This document shows, one piece after another, positions 15,652-24,664 of a DNA stretch of 64,000 nt. Source of the DNA: Stieleria magnilauensis (GTDB taxonomy: Bacteria > Planctomycetota > Planctomycetia > Pirellulales > Pirellulaceae); the NCBI GenBank assembly GCA_007753675.1, contig CP036432.1, positions 9,302,233 to 9,366,232 on the forward strand. The letters are read 5' to 3'. A model generated the notes under the pieces. It saw only the letters and a program-made list of their open reading frames with translations. It did not search any database and was not told the DNA's origin. Position 1 is the stretch's first letter, and each line of letters begins with the position of its first letter. The translations under genes were made by a program, and so were the position numbers.

Positions 15652-18150
15652 ATGTTTGACCCACTTCACAAGTGGCTGGGCATCCCGCCCTCGGAACAGC
15701 CGCCGAATGACTATCGGCTGCTGGGGCTGGCCAATTTTGAAGACGATCCGGAAGTCATCGACATGGCCGCCGATCGTGACCTGACGTTTCTGCATGGTCT
15801 GACCAACGGCGAACACGGCGAGGCCGCCGAAGAGCTTTCCAATCGGATTTCGGCGGCCCGTCTGCGGTTGCTCAACTCCGAAAAAAAAGCGGACTATGAC
15901 GCCCAGTTGCGTGAGTTGCTCGACGACGGCGAGATCGACATCGACTCCGTCATCGATTCTCTCGGCACAGCCAAAACGACTCCGGCCGAAACCTCCGAGC
16001 CCGTCGCCGCACCGCAAAATGCGTCGGCCATCTTGGGGATTGCGGCGAGCACCCCAGCCGCTTCGCCAGCCCCGACCACACCTCCAACGACACCCCCGAC
16101 CACCGTCGCGGTCGCTCAAACGCCCCGCCCCGAAGCACCGCCAACTCCGCGGGTCCACGCGCGGCCGAACGCCAAGACGTCGCGTCGAAAACGCTTGAGC
16201 CTGTTCTGGGCCATCGGCGTCTTGCCCGCACTGATCTTGCTCGGATACCTGCTCTTTTCGATCTGGAACGGCGAACTGCATCTGGATCCGGACAAATTGG
16301 AACGTCTTGGAGTCCCCGCCGAACAAGCGGCCAAGTTTGCCGCTGATTCCAACGTCCCCGCCGAAGCCGAAGCGTTGTCCGACGACGAGGATGCAACGCC
16401 CCCCTCCGGCACGCCGAAAAAAATCGCCGCGTCACTGCCGCCCAACCAGACCGATTCGAACCAAGCTGAATCGAACCAAGCTAAATCGAACCAAGCCATG
16501 GCCGCGGTTTCTCCCGGCCCCGCACCACCCGCGTCCAATCCGTCGCCCAACCAGACGCCCCCATCGGCCGCTTCCACCAACCCGGCATCTCCGCCGAGCA
16601 CGTTCTTCCCGACGACCACTCCACCCGTCTCTCCCAGTCTGGCCGAATACGTGACGCCGGCGGGAAAGCAACCGATTCCCTCGGCCGATACGATCACCGC
16701 GAAGATGCAAACGGTCAAGGACCTGTTCCAACCGGAATACTTACAGGCCAAACAACGCGAGCAGCGGATTGCGGTCGCAGACAAGATGCGCGAAACGGCC
16801 GACGAAACGAGGAACGACCCTGAAGGCCGATTCGCTCTGTACCGCGTCGCCCGCGAGATTTACATCGGCGAAAGCGACTTTGATTCGGCGTTTGAAATGG
16901 TCGATCTGCTCGACCAATCCTTCGAAGCGATCGATGTGATGGGTCTGAAACGTGATGTCATCGAAAGTGTCGCCGGCCGAGGTGTCCCCACGACCGAGTT
17001 TTCCGACGCGGCGATCAGCGTTGCTGAAGACTGTCTGCACGCCGGCCGACTCGATGACGGGATCGCGATCTGTAAGACGCTGCTGGAGACGGTCAAACGA
17101 ATCCCGACGCCCCAATTGGGCCGGCTGAAAGATGTTCAACAACAACTCGCCGACGCGCAGACTCTGTTCAGTGCTTCGCAACGCGGCCTGACAACGTTGG
17201 AATCGATTCCCGACGACGCCGACGCCCAATCGGCCGTCGGCAAGTACCTGTGCCTGGTCGAAAACCGCTGGGCCGACGGGCTGCCGCGACTCGCCGCCGG
17301 TTCCGATCCGCTCTACCGCGAAGCCGCCGCGAATGAATTGACACTCGCCAATGCAGACATGACGCAGCTACAGGTCGCCGACGGTTGGTTCAAGATCATC
17401 GACAGCTCCGAATCGAGTTTTGAAAAACGGTCGCTGGCCAATCACACCAAATCGTTTTATCAGTCGGCCCGACTCAAGACCGCCGGATTGGAAGTTCGAA
17501 AAATCGATCAACGTCTGATCGTGCTCAACGCGTTGGGAACGCCCGGCCCGCTCAGCGCCGCGCGCATTCGCGCCGAACAACGCGAGGCAGCGGCCAAGGC
17601 CAAACTGGATGCCAAGAACCGAGCGTTGGCCGCGCAACCCAAAGTCATCCAGACCCGCACCTACGATTCAACCGCCTCCACAGACTTTGCCCGCATCCGC
17701 GGCAACACGATCGTCGTCGGAATGGGCAACACGTCGTCGGGAACCGGCGAAGCCGCAGCCGGAATCGAGTTTGAAAACGTCGGAACGATCAGCGTGCAAG
17801 GTGCTCCCTCCCACGCCACCATGGTCAGCTCCTCGGCAACCTCGAAAATCGGCTTCGTCATCGATTACCACACCGGTTCCAGTTACACCAAGCGGGTGTT
17901 CCTGAACTTTGGCACGAACACTCCGAACTACTTCTATCCCAATCCTCCCTGGGGCACCGGCAAAGCGCCCGACGACCGTGATTTCCTGCCCGTCAGCCCC
18001 CAGTACACGCTTGACTTGGAGAAATGGGCGCCCGGCAATTGGGACGGCAAGTGTTGGTTCTCCGTCTACATGCAAAATTCAGGCATGAATCGCATGTTGA
18101 CGGCAACCGTGGCGTGGCAGCCCCGATCCAACCCTCTCGATTCAGAGTAA
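15652..18150 (+). CDS. Membrane protein with degenerate J-like N-terminal domain
   Basis: An 832-residue protein. Residues 1-90 resemble a J domain: NDYRLLGLANFEDDPEVIDM at the start and RLRLLNSEKKADYDAQL at the end, but the HPD tripeptide that activates Hsp70 is absent (the equivalent loop reads AADRDLTFLHGL). Residues about 105-180 are Pro/Thr/Ala-rich, then a basic KTSRRKR precedes one membrane helix (LFWAIGVLPALILLGYLLF, about 185-203). A Pro/Asn/Gln-rich linker with SNQA repeats follows, then a helical region and a beta-rich C-terminus with aromatic residues. The Hsp70 gene starts four bases after its stop, so the two probably act together. Function unknown. Confidence 0.8.
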   Translation: MFDPLHKWLGIPPSEQPPNDYRLLGLANFEDDPEVIDMAADRDLTFLHGLTNGEHGEAAEELSNRISAARLRLLNSEKKADYDAQLRELLDDGEIDIDSVIDSLGTAKTTPAETSEPVAAPQNASAILGIAASTPAASPAPTTPPTTPPTTVAVAQTPRPEAPPTPRVHARPNAKTSRRKRLSLFWAIGVLPALILLGYLLFSIWNGELHLDPDKLERLGVPAEQAAKFAADSNVPAEAEALSDDEDATPPSGTPKKIAASLPPNQTDSNQAESNQAKSNQAMAAVSPGPAPPASNPSPNQTPPSAASTNPASPPSTFFPTTTPPVSPSLAEYVTPAGKQPIPSADTITAKMQTVKDLFQPEYLQAKQREQRIAVADKMRETADETRNDPEGRFALYRVAREIYIGESDFDSAFEMVDLLDQSFEAIDVMGLKRDVIESVAGRGVPTTEFSDAAISVAEDCLHAGRLDDGIAICKTLLETVKRIPTPQLGRLKDVQQQLADAQTLFSASQRGLTTLESIPDDADAQSAVGKYLCLVENRWADGLPRLAAGSDPLYREAAANELTLANADMTQLQVADGWFKIIDSSESSFEKRSLANHTKSFYQSARLKTAGLEVRKIDQRLIVLNALGTPGPLSAARIRAEQREAAAKAKLDAKNRALAAQPKVIQTRTYDSTASTDFARIRGNTIVVGMGNTSSGTGEAAAGIEFENVGTISVQGAPSHATMVSSSATSKIGFVIDYHTGSSYTKRVFLNFGTNTPNYFYPNPPWGTGKAPDDRDFLPVSPQYTLDLEKWAPGNWDGKCWFSVYMQNSGMNRMLTATVAWQPRSNPLDSE

Positions 18151-18154
18151 ACGA

Positions 18155-19723
18155 TTGAGCATTCAAGGGTCCGAAAAGCCGACGTCCAAGCCCCACAAGC
18201 CGTTGGTCGTGGGCATCGATCTGGGAACCACGTACAGCGCCGTTGCCTATGTCGACGACCGCGGCCAACCCCACACGATCATCAACAGCGAGGGCGATCT
18301 GACGACACCGTCGGCGGCGTTGATCGAAAATCAAGAAGTCACGATCGGCAAGCTTGCGCTCAAAGCACAAATCACGCTGCCGGGCAATGTCGCCACCTTT
18401 GCCAAACGCGACATCGGCAAACCCACACTTTCGCATCCCGTCGACGGCCGCAGCGTTGCCCCCGAAGTCATCGAGTCGTTGATTTTGGGTCGGCTGAAAC
18501 GTGACGCGGAAACCAAACTCGGGCGGCCGATCACGCAGGCCGTGATCACCGTGCCCGCCTACTTCAACGAACCCAAACGGCGCTCGACCATTCGCGCCGC
18601 CGAACTCGCCGGGCTCGAAGTGCTGTCGATCATCAACGAGCCGACCGCTGCCGCAATCGCCTACGGGATCGAAAAACACAGCGAGATCCTCGGTCCGCAA
18701 ACCGTGTTGATCTATGACCTCGGCGGCGGCACCTTTGATGTGTCCATGGTCAAAGTCGATCATTCGAAAATCACCGTCGTTGCGACCGATGGCAACGCGA
18801 TGCTCGGTGGCATCGACTGGGACCGTTGCTTGGTGAAGTGGCTCGACGATCAGTTTGCCAAAAAGTGCAAATTCCGCCCGTCCGAAGTGGAAACCGGCGC
18901 CGCCTGGCTGATGCAGGAAGCGACCGAACTGAAACACGCCCTGACCTCGCGAACCGAAGTCAAGATTCGTCTGACCTTCCAATCCTCGACGTTAATCACC
19001 ACGATCACGCGAAGTGTCTTTGACGACCTGACGGCACATTTGCTCGATCGCACGCGGTTCACCGTCCGCAAATTGATGAAAGACTCCGCAACCCGATGGG
19101 AGCAGATCGATCAAGTGATCCTGGTCGGCGGCTCGACGCGGTTGCCTCAAGTCGCCGAGATGATCACGGCACTTTCGGGCATGGAACCCAACCGGTCGAT
19201 CTCGGCCGACGAAGCGATCGCCCATGGTGCGGCCCTCTACGCTTCGACGATCCAGTCACGTACCGCGACAAAGAAAAACGGTGAACCTGAATCCGGCCGA
19301 CTCGTCATTTCGGATGTCAATGCCCACAACCTGGGCGTCCTCGGGATCGACCTGGAGACCCGCCTGTCGTGCAACTACGTGATGATCCAGCGAAACACAC
19401 CCATTCCGGTCAAACAAACCACGCGGTTTCAAACACTGCGCGATGACCAACGCAGCGTCGCGGTGGAAATCGTCGAAGGCGGTGACTCACGCGGCCGGTA
19501 CGGGACACACATCGGCAAATGCGTCCTTGGTCATCTGCCCGCCCAGCTGCCCGCAGGAACGCCCGTTGACGTCACCTTTCGCTACGACCGCGACGGGTTG
19601 ATGCAAGTCGAAGCCAAATTACCCGCAACCGGCCAACAAGCCAGCATCCAAATCGAACGCCACTCCACCAGCGTCCCGTCAGAAACCGTCGACCCGTTCG
19701 ATCCCGAATGGTCGATCCTGTGA
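18155..19723 (+). CDS. Lidless Hsp70 (DnaK-like) chaperone
   Basis: A 522-residue Hsp70. ATPase motifs are all visible: GIDLGTTYSAVAYV, INEPTAAAIAYG, YDLGGGTFDVSM and ILVGGSTRLPQV. The substrate-binding beta domain follows (NAHNLGVLGIDL, RNTPIPVKQTTRF), but the protein stops about 110 residues short of DnaK, so the helical lid is missing. The EEVD-like tail is absent. The start is a TTG at 18155, four bases after the J-like gene stop; there is no ATG near the conserved N-terminus. It is probably a dedicated partner of the upstream membrane protein rather than the housekeeping DnaK, since grpE and dnaJ are not nearby. Confidence 0.9.
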   Translation: MSIQGSEKPTSKPHKPLVVGIDLGTTYSAVAYVDDRGQPHTIINSEGDLTTPSAALIENQEVTIGKLALKAQITLPGNVATFAKRDIGKPTLSHPVDGRSVAPEVIESLILGRLKRDAETKLGRPITQAVITVPAYFNEPKRRSTIRAAELAGLEVLSIINEPTAAAIAYGIEKHSEILGPQTVLIYDLGGGTFDVSMVKVDHSKITVVATDGNAMLGGIDWDRCLVKWLDDQFAKKCKFRPSEVETGAAWLMQEATELKHALTSRTEVKIRLTFQSSTLITTITRSVFDDLTAHLLDRTRFTVRKLMKDSATRWEQIDQVILVGGSTRLPQVAEMITALSGMEPNRSISADEAIAHGAALYASTIQSRTATKKNGEPESGRLVISDVNAHNLGVLGIDLETRLSCNYVMIQRNTPIPVKQTTRFQTLRDDQRSVAVEIVEGGDSRGRYGTHIGKCVLGHLPAQLPAGTPVDVTFRYDRDGLMQVEAKLPATGQQASIQIERHSTSVPSETVDPFDPEWSIL

Positions 19724-19769
19724 TCGTTCACAATCGCACCATTGGTCGCATCGGCCCAACGGCGAGGAA

Positions 19770-19922
19770 ATGGGACGTAGAGGACCGATAGGACACATGG
19801 ATCCCATCTGTCCGATAGGTCCTATTCGGCCTGGGTCCCCGCGTTCAGCCGCCTGGAAAATGGGACCTATGGGACAAATACGACACATGCGTCCCATCGG
19901 TCCCCTTGGTCCCATTGGGCCG
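19770..19922. repeat. Palindromic GGGACCTATGGGAC repeat cluster
   Basis: The gap between the Hsp70 gene and hisB holds many variants of GGACCTATGGGAC and its complement, arranged as two imperfect palindromes: about 19782-19824 (GGACCGATAGGACACATGG against TCTGTCCGATAGGTCC) and about 19859-19920 (TGGGACCTATGGGAC against GTCCCATCGGTCC and GGTCCCATTGGG). The 9-base periodicity makes Gly-Pro-Met/Ile strings in one frame on both strands, but no gene is likely. Confidence 0.75.
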
Positions 19923-19974
19923 CTATATTCTGCCAACGACAGGTCGATCCCATCCCCATCACCTCACACCCACC

Positions 19975-20562
19975 ATGCCACGCTCCGCTCAAATTCAACG
20001 CACCACCGGTGAAACCGATATCCGCCTTTCGATCAATCTCGACGGAGACGGCTCGGGGACGCGCAACTCGGGGATCGGGTTTCTGGATCACATGCTGGAC
20101 CTGCTGGCCAAACACGCGTTGATCGATTTGGACGTCGAAGCCAAGGGAGACCTGCATGTCGACGACCACCACACCGCCGAAGACATCGGGATCGCGCTGG
20201 GACAGGCGATCGATCAAGCGCTCGGCAATCGCGCCGGGATTCGTCGCTACGGCCACTTCACGCTGCCGATGGATGAATGCCTGGTCACCGCGGCGGTGGA
20301 CTTGGGCGGGCGTTACGCGTTCGAATACAACGCCCCGATTGCGGCTTCAAAGATCGGCACCTTTGACAGCGAACTCGTCGAACACTTTTGGCAATCGTTT
20401 GCCGCCAATGCGAATTGCAATCTGCATGTCGTGCTGCATCACGGACGCAACGCACACCACATCGCCGAGTGCGTGTTCAAGTCCGTCGCCCGGGCGATTC
20501 GAATGGCCGCCGAATCCGACCCGCGCAGCGACAGCGTGCCGAGCACCAAGGGCGTGCTTTAG
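19975..20562 (+). CDS. hisB: Imidazoleglycerol-phosphate dehydratase
   Basis: A 195-residue monofunctional HisB, which dehydrates imidazoleglycerol phosphate using two Mn2+ ions. Metal-binding motifs GFLDHMLDLLAKH, DDHHTAEDIG, and HHGRNAHHIAECVFKS are present, as is the C-terminal DPRSDSVPSTKG. Size is normal for the form without a phosphatase domain, consistent with a separate hisN at 1029-1883. The start is the ATG at 19975. Its last four bases overlap the end of the convergent lipoprotein gene. Confidence 0.96.
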   Translation: MPRSAQIQRTTGETDIRLSINLDGDGSGTRNSGIGFLDHMLDLLAKHALIDLDVEAKGDLHVDDHHTAEDIGIALGQAIDQALGNRAGIRRYGHFTLPMDECLVTAAVDLGGRYAFEYNAPIAASKIGTFDSELVEHFWQSFAANANCNLHVVLHHGRNAHHIAECVFKSVARAIRMAAESDPRSDSVPSTKGVL

Positions 20563-21242
20563 CGGGCGATGATGGAATCGAGCGCGAAGTCTTCGTGAGC
20601 GTCATACGGATAGAACTGCCGTGCGATTCGCTTGCCGAGAATCCCCAGATAAAGCTTTCGGAACCGGGCTTCGGTCGTCTCGTTGGTATAGACCCCGGCG
20701 GTGTTGGGGTACGTGAAGTCGTCGATGTCACGGCGGAATAGCTCTTCGCCGGTCTTGGCATCGATCACCGTGATTTGAACGTCGGCGTGACCGCGATACA
20801 ACGTCGCTCCGTCGCGCAACTTCAAATTCATCACTTCGATCGCCAGCACCTTTTCCGCATCGACGCCGCGGCCGATCTCGGCGAATTCGACTTGGTCCCA
20901 GCCGTGGGTGTCGCGCCAATTTGCGATTTTGTCTTCGCGAATCAGTTCGATGTCATCCACCTCTTTGGACAGCCATTGCATCACATTGCGGCCCAAGATC
21001 CGCGCCGACACGTCGTCGCTGTATTGGCTGTTTTCGGTCAACGTGACAACCGCCACGCGCGAATCCTCCAACCCCTCATAGGCCGCCGGTACCTTGTCCG
21101 CGCCGGAGGCGTGAATCAGGTTGGACAGCAATCCGAGACAACCGGCTTGGGTGGAAACAAGAATGCAAGCGACCGCCGTCAAGCCGAGGCTTGCGACCAG
21201 GCGTGTCCCCTTGCCCGAGGAATGAAAACGAGACAATCGCAT
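20559..21242 (-). CDS. Lipoprotein of unknown function
   Basis: A 227-residue protein with a signal peptide and lipobox ending VSTQAGC. The ATG at 21242 is preceded by AAAGGA and gives a compact leader; a longer frame upstream has no ribosome site. The mature part contains SRVAVVTLTENSQYSDDVS, a middle segment ending DAEKVLAIEVMNLKLRDG, and QITVIDAKTGEELFRRDID, which together suggest an alpha/beta fold like that of outer-membrane lipoproteins in the CsgG/GNA1162 area, but I cannot name a family. It converges on hisB with a four-base overlap. Confidence 0.7.
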   Translation of the reverse strand: MRLSRFHSSGKGTRLVASLGLTAVACILVSTQAGCLGLLSNLIHASGADKVPAAYEGLEDSRVAVVTLTENSQYSDDVSARILGRNVMQWLSKEVDDIELIREDKIANWRDTHGWDQVEFAEIGRGVDAEKVLAIEVMNLKLRDGATLYRGHADVQITVIDAKTGEELFRRDIDDFTYPNTAGVYTNETTEARFRKLYLGILGKRIARQFYPYDAHEDFALDSIIAR

Positions 21243-21351
21243 CGGCACAAAATCCTTTTCGTGGCTGATCTTCTGGTGAAACCTTACGCCATACCGAAAA
21301 TCCGACCTTGCCCGCAAGGTTCATCACCGCGAGTTTTTCACGGAAGCCAAA

Positions 21352-24300
21352 TTACGCATTCTTCCAAATCACCCCGGCATACCCCACCACGCGTTCTTTG
21401 CCACCGCCATAGTCTGCACTGGTCGCGTAGGCGATTTCCTCCGCTTGGGCGGTTTTTCCAAGTTTTCGCATCACCATCAACACCAGGGCCGCGGGAATTT
21501 GGCCGCACATGCTGATGCTCTCTTCGCCGCAAACCCGCAACAATTCGGCGCCGTCGCCGGTGGCCAATGCGTCCAGTGCCAATCGGTCTCGCCGCCGGTT
21601 TTCTTCGTCATCGGCGAAATGATTCATGTCACTGCTGATCACCAGCAGCGGCGGTTCGTCCTGCTCCTTGATCCACTCGGCCAACGCCGACGCGGCGGAT
21701 TCCAACGCTTGGACGTCCCCGCCGTGCATCGCGATCGCTGCCAATCGGGCGTCGGGGCACAGGCGATTGATCAACGGCAATTGCACTTCGATCCCATGTT
21801 CGCGCGCATGGGCGCGTGAATCCAGCTCCATGCCGGGAATCTGTTCGGCCAACTCGCGGGCCAGCTCCTCATCGCCCGCGATCTGAACCGTATCGCTCAA
21901 CTGCCAGTGATGATGCGGCGCGACCGCCCAATCGACTCCCTCGGCGGTGTGCTTGGGTCCGATGATCAACACGCGATCGGGAACATCAATTCGCCGCCAA
22001 ATCTCCGCCGCCACACGGCCGCTGAATCGAAGCCCCGCGTGCGGGACCATCACGGCAAACGCCTTGTGTTTTTCGCAATCCGGCAATCCATCCAACAACC
22101 CATCGACCTCCGCCTCTCGGGCGCTGTCCTCGGCCGGGTAAAACGCCCCGGCCACGGCGGGCCGTCGGACGGTGAAATCCGCATCGGCCCGGGGACCGAG
22201 CGACACCGAAATCGCGTCGCAGGAACAGTCACAGTGCATCGAATACAACTGTTCGCCGCCGCGAAACCGTTCCATCGCCCGTGCCGCTTCGATCAACGCC
22301 TGCGGCTGCTGGTCCTGTCCATACTGAATCGCCCAACGCCGGCCATCGGTCAGCACCATCGCGCGCGTCCCGCCATCGGTTCCCCGCATGTCCGCATCCT
22401 CGAGCGGGCCGTGATGCACACAATCACTCAAGACCGCCAACTCGACGTCGCATTCGTTTGCCGAAAACACGCGTTCATCCAACCACAGCGACGCCTGTTC
22501 GGTCATTTGATACAGCGATGTCTGCATCGGGCGGGTGTCTTTGATGCTCAGTTGCAGCCACTGATGCGAACCGTGACTGGGATGTCGAATCGAAAGGATC
22601 AGCCCCAACACCTCCAGATCGCTGACCCCCATCGCGTAATACATCGGCGTGGCACCGATCTGCAGGGCGATCAAATTGCTGCGAACCCAATCGCGACAGA
22701 GTGACAACTCATGCCCGGTCAACAATTGTTTTTCATGTCGCAACAGCGACGGATCGGTTTCGAATTTGCAACCGAAATGAACTCCATCGAACAACATCAC
22801 TTGGGCATCGTCGCGCAACCACACGCCGGCCGGCAACCCCGCCTTGCGACACACGGCATCCAAAAATTGACGCGCATTCCAACCTTGTTCGGTCGCAACC
22901 TGCGGCAACAACAAACCGCTGTTGTGTCCGAACTGGATCCGCAAGCCGTGCGTCCCGACATGCACCGCCTGCTCCCGCTGTTCCCCGGGGACACCGATCG
23001 GCCGCAGCGGTCCGAGCAGCGAAACCGACAGATCCAGATACGGCAATTCGCTCATCGACAGCGGCGCCATACGCGGATCGCGTGCCGTCCGCGCCGCCGA
23101 ATCCGCCATCGCTTCCCCGAGTTTCATCAGCCCGCCCTGCCGGCCGCAACAGCCGCGAAGTGTCTCGCCGCGTTTGACGGTCACAAACACCCCGTCGATC
23201 GGCAGCTCCGCCAGCTCACCGAGCGATCGGATCGCAACGGACTGATCCAGTCCGCCGACCGCGGCCTGCACCATCGCCGAGGCCGCTTTTAAGATCGTCG
23301 ACTTCTGATCGTCTGTCAGCTTCGTCAGATCGTTCCATTGTGTCGTCGCCATCACTTTATCCTCCACTGCTGGTTGCCGTTTGGTTTCGTCTGCTCGCGA
23401 GCCGGCGTCTTCGATCTGCACGAGCCGTTGCTGCGACGCGACGGTCTGCATCGGTTGCTCGATCGGCTCGATGCGGACGCGTTGCCGTCGCCCACCCCAA
23501 TCCCCGGGAACATCTTCAAACACGCCCGGGATCGTGGCGTCACACTTGGAACACCGATTCCCCGACAAGGTGTACCGCCCCAACTGATGCCAGTCACGTT
23601 CGATCAACAACGCCCCGCAACCGTGACAGTACGTACTCTGTCTGGCGATGTCATGCACGTTGCCGACGTAGACGTAATTCAACCCACACCGTTTGGCGAT
23701 GTCATAGGCCATCACCAGTGTCGACGAATCAGTCCCGTTGCGATCGGTCATTCTGAAATCGGGATGAAAGGCCGTGAAATGAATCGGCACGTTCGGCCCG
23801 ACGTGCTCCATCACCCAGGTGCACATCTGCCGCAGTTCGTCGGCGGAATCATTCGCATCGGGAATGATCAAATTCGTCAGTTCGACCCAACAATCGGTTT
23901 CATTGCAGACGAACTCGATCGTGTCCAAAACCGGTTGCAGGTGCGAACTGGTGACCTTGTAATAAAAGTCTTCGGAAAAAGATTTCAGGTCGATGTTGGC
24001 GGCATCCATCGCGCCGAAAAATTCACCGCGAGCCTGTGGGGTGATGTAGCCGGCGGTCACCGCGACCGACTTGATTCCGATCTCGCGGCAGGCCAGCGCC
24101 GTATCGATCGCATACTCGGCCCAAATCACAGGATCGTTGTACGTGTACGCGACGCTTCGACACCCCGAACGCTGGGCCGCCAATGCGATTTCGTTCGGCA
24201 TCGCTCGATCGCTCAACCGAGCCACTTCACGACTTTTGGAAATGTCCCAGTTCTGACAGAACTTGCACCCCAGGTTGCATCCGGCCGTTCCAAAACTGAG

Positions 24301-24525
24301 CACCGGGGTGCCGGGCAGAAAATGATTCAGTGGTTTCTTTTCGATCGGGTCGATGCAAAACCCGGTGCTCTTGCCATAGGTGTCCAACACCATTTGACCG
24401 GCGACGTTCTTGCGAACAAAACAGAACCCCCGGTCGCCCTCTTTCATCCGGCACGCCCGCGGGCACAACTGACATAGAATTCGCCCGTCTTCTGTTTCCG
24501 TGTACCAGTGCGTTTGAGTTATCAT
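21352..24525 (-). CDS. AmmeMemoRadiSam triple fusion: radical SAM enzyme + AMMECR1 + MEMO
   Basis: A 1057-residue single frame. Residues 1-345 are an AmmeMemoRadiSam-type radical SAM enzyme: a Cys-rich leader (Cys 18, 21, 25, 35), the cluster motif CNLGCKFC (Cys 83, 87, 90), and a C-terminal zinc ribbon (YCHGCG and CSKC). A hydrophilic linker spans about 345-391. AMMECR1 occupies about 406-590 with LRGCCGRQG where the family usually has LRGCIG. About 592-785 is an unassigned domain. MEMO follows at about 786-1057, with VPHAGLRFSG, GPKHTAEG, REHGIEVQLP, SSDMNHFA and CGQIPAAL; the His, His and Cys metal ligands known from human MEMO1 appear retained. These three families usually sit in separate neighbouring genes. 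A strong internal start occurs at codon 392. Substrate unknown. Divergent from the TIM-barrel gene. Confidence 0.9.
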   Translation of the reverse strand: MITQTHWYTETEDGRILCQLCPRACRMKEGDRGFCFVRKNVAGQMVLDTYGKSTGFCIDPIEKKPLNHFLPGTPVLSFGTAGCNLGCKFCQNWDISKSREVARLSDRAMPNEIALAAQRSGCRSVAYTYNDPVIWAEYAIDTALACREIGIKSVAVTAGYITPQARGEFFGAMDAANIDLKSFSEDFYYKVTSSHLQPVLDTIEFVCNETDCWVELTNLIIPDANDSADELRQMCTWVMEHVGPNVPIHFTAFHPDFRMTDRNGTDSSTLVMAYDIAKRCGLNYVYVGNVHDIARQSTYCHGCGALLIERDWHQLGRYTLSGNRCSKCDATIPGVFEDVPGDWGGRRQRVRIEPIEQPMQTVASQQRLVQIEDAGSRADETKRQPAVEDKVMATTQWNDLTKLTDDQKSTILKAASAMVQAAVGGLDQSVAIRSLGELAELPIDGVFVTVKRGETLRGCCGRQGGLMKLGEAMADSAARTARDPRMAPLSMSELPYLDLSVSLLGPLRPIGVPGEQREQAVHVGTHGLRIQFGHNSGLLLPQVATEQGWNARQFLDAVCRKAGLPAGVWLRDDAQVMLFDGVHFGCKFETDPSLLRHEKQLLTGHELSLCRDWVRSNLIALQIGATPMYYAMGVSDLEVLGLILSIRHPSHGSHQWLQLSIKDTRPMQTSLYQMTEQASLWLDERVFSANECDVELAVLSDCVHHGPLEDADMRGTDGGTRAMVLTDGRRWAIQYGQDQQPQALIEAARAMERFRGGEQLYSMHCDCSCDAISVSLGPRADADFTVRRPAVAGAFYPAEDSAREAEVDGLLDGLPDCEKHKAFAVMVPHAGLRFSGRVAAEIWRRIDVPDRVLIIGPKHTAEGVDWAVAPHHHWQLSDTVQIAGDEELARELAEQIPGMELDSRAHAREHGIEVQLPLINRLCPDARLAAIAMHGGDVQALESAASALAEWIKEQDEPPLLVISSDMNHFADDEENRRRDRLALDALATGDGAELLRVCGEESISMCGQIPAALVLMVMRKLGKTAQAEEIAYATSADYGGGKERVVGYAGVIWKNA
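23361..23365 (-). promoter_or_regulatory. Internal ribosome binding site inside the AmmeMemoRadiSam fusion
   Basis: On the minus strand GGAGG is followed by eight bases and an in-frame ATG (23352-23350) that begins MATTQWNDLTKL, exactly where AMMECR1 proteins would start. Initiation here would yield a separate 666-residue AMMECR1-MEMO protein besides the full fusion. It may be a relict of formerly separate genes or be used today. Confidence 0.6.
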
Positions 24526-24664
24526 GGGTATCGCCCTTCGGTCTCTCGCCATCGGCACCCATCACGGCACCGAACCGTGGCAGAGGCTTCCAGCCCGTCG
24601 TCCCTGGGGTTCTTCAGGCCTGAAGTCGTTTCCTCGGATACTACACCAACCAAATCCACCATCG

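Noticed and set aside
19679..19936. Collagen-like small protein (Gly-Pro-Met/Ile repeats)
   Set aside because: It arises from palindromic intergenic repeats and can be read on both strands; no start signal.
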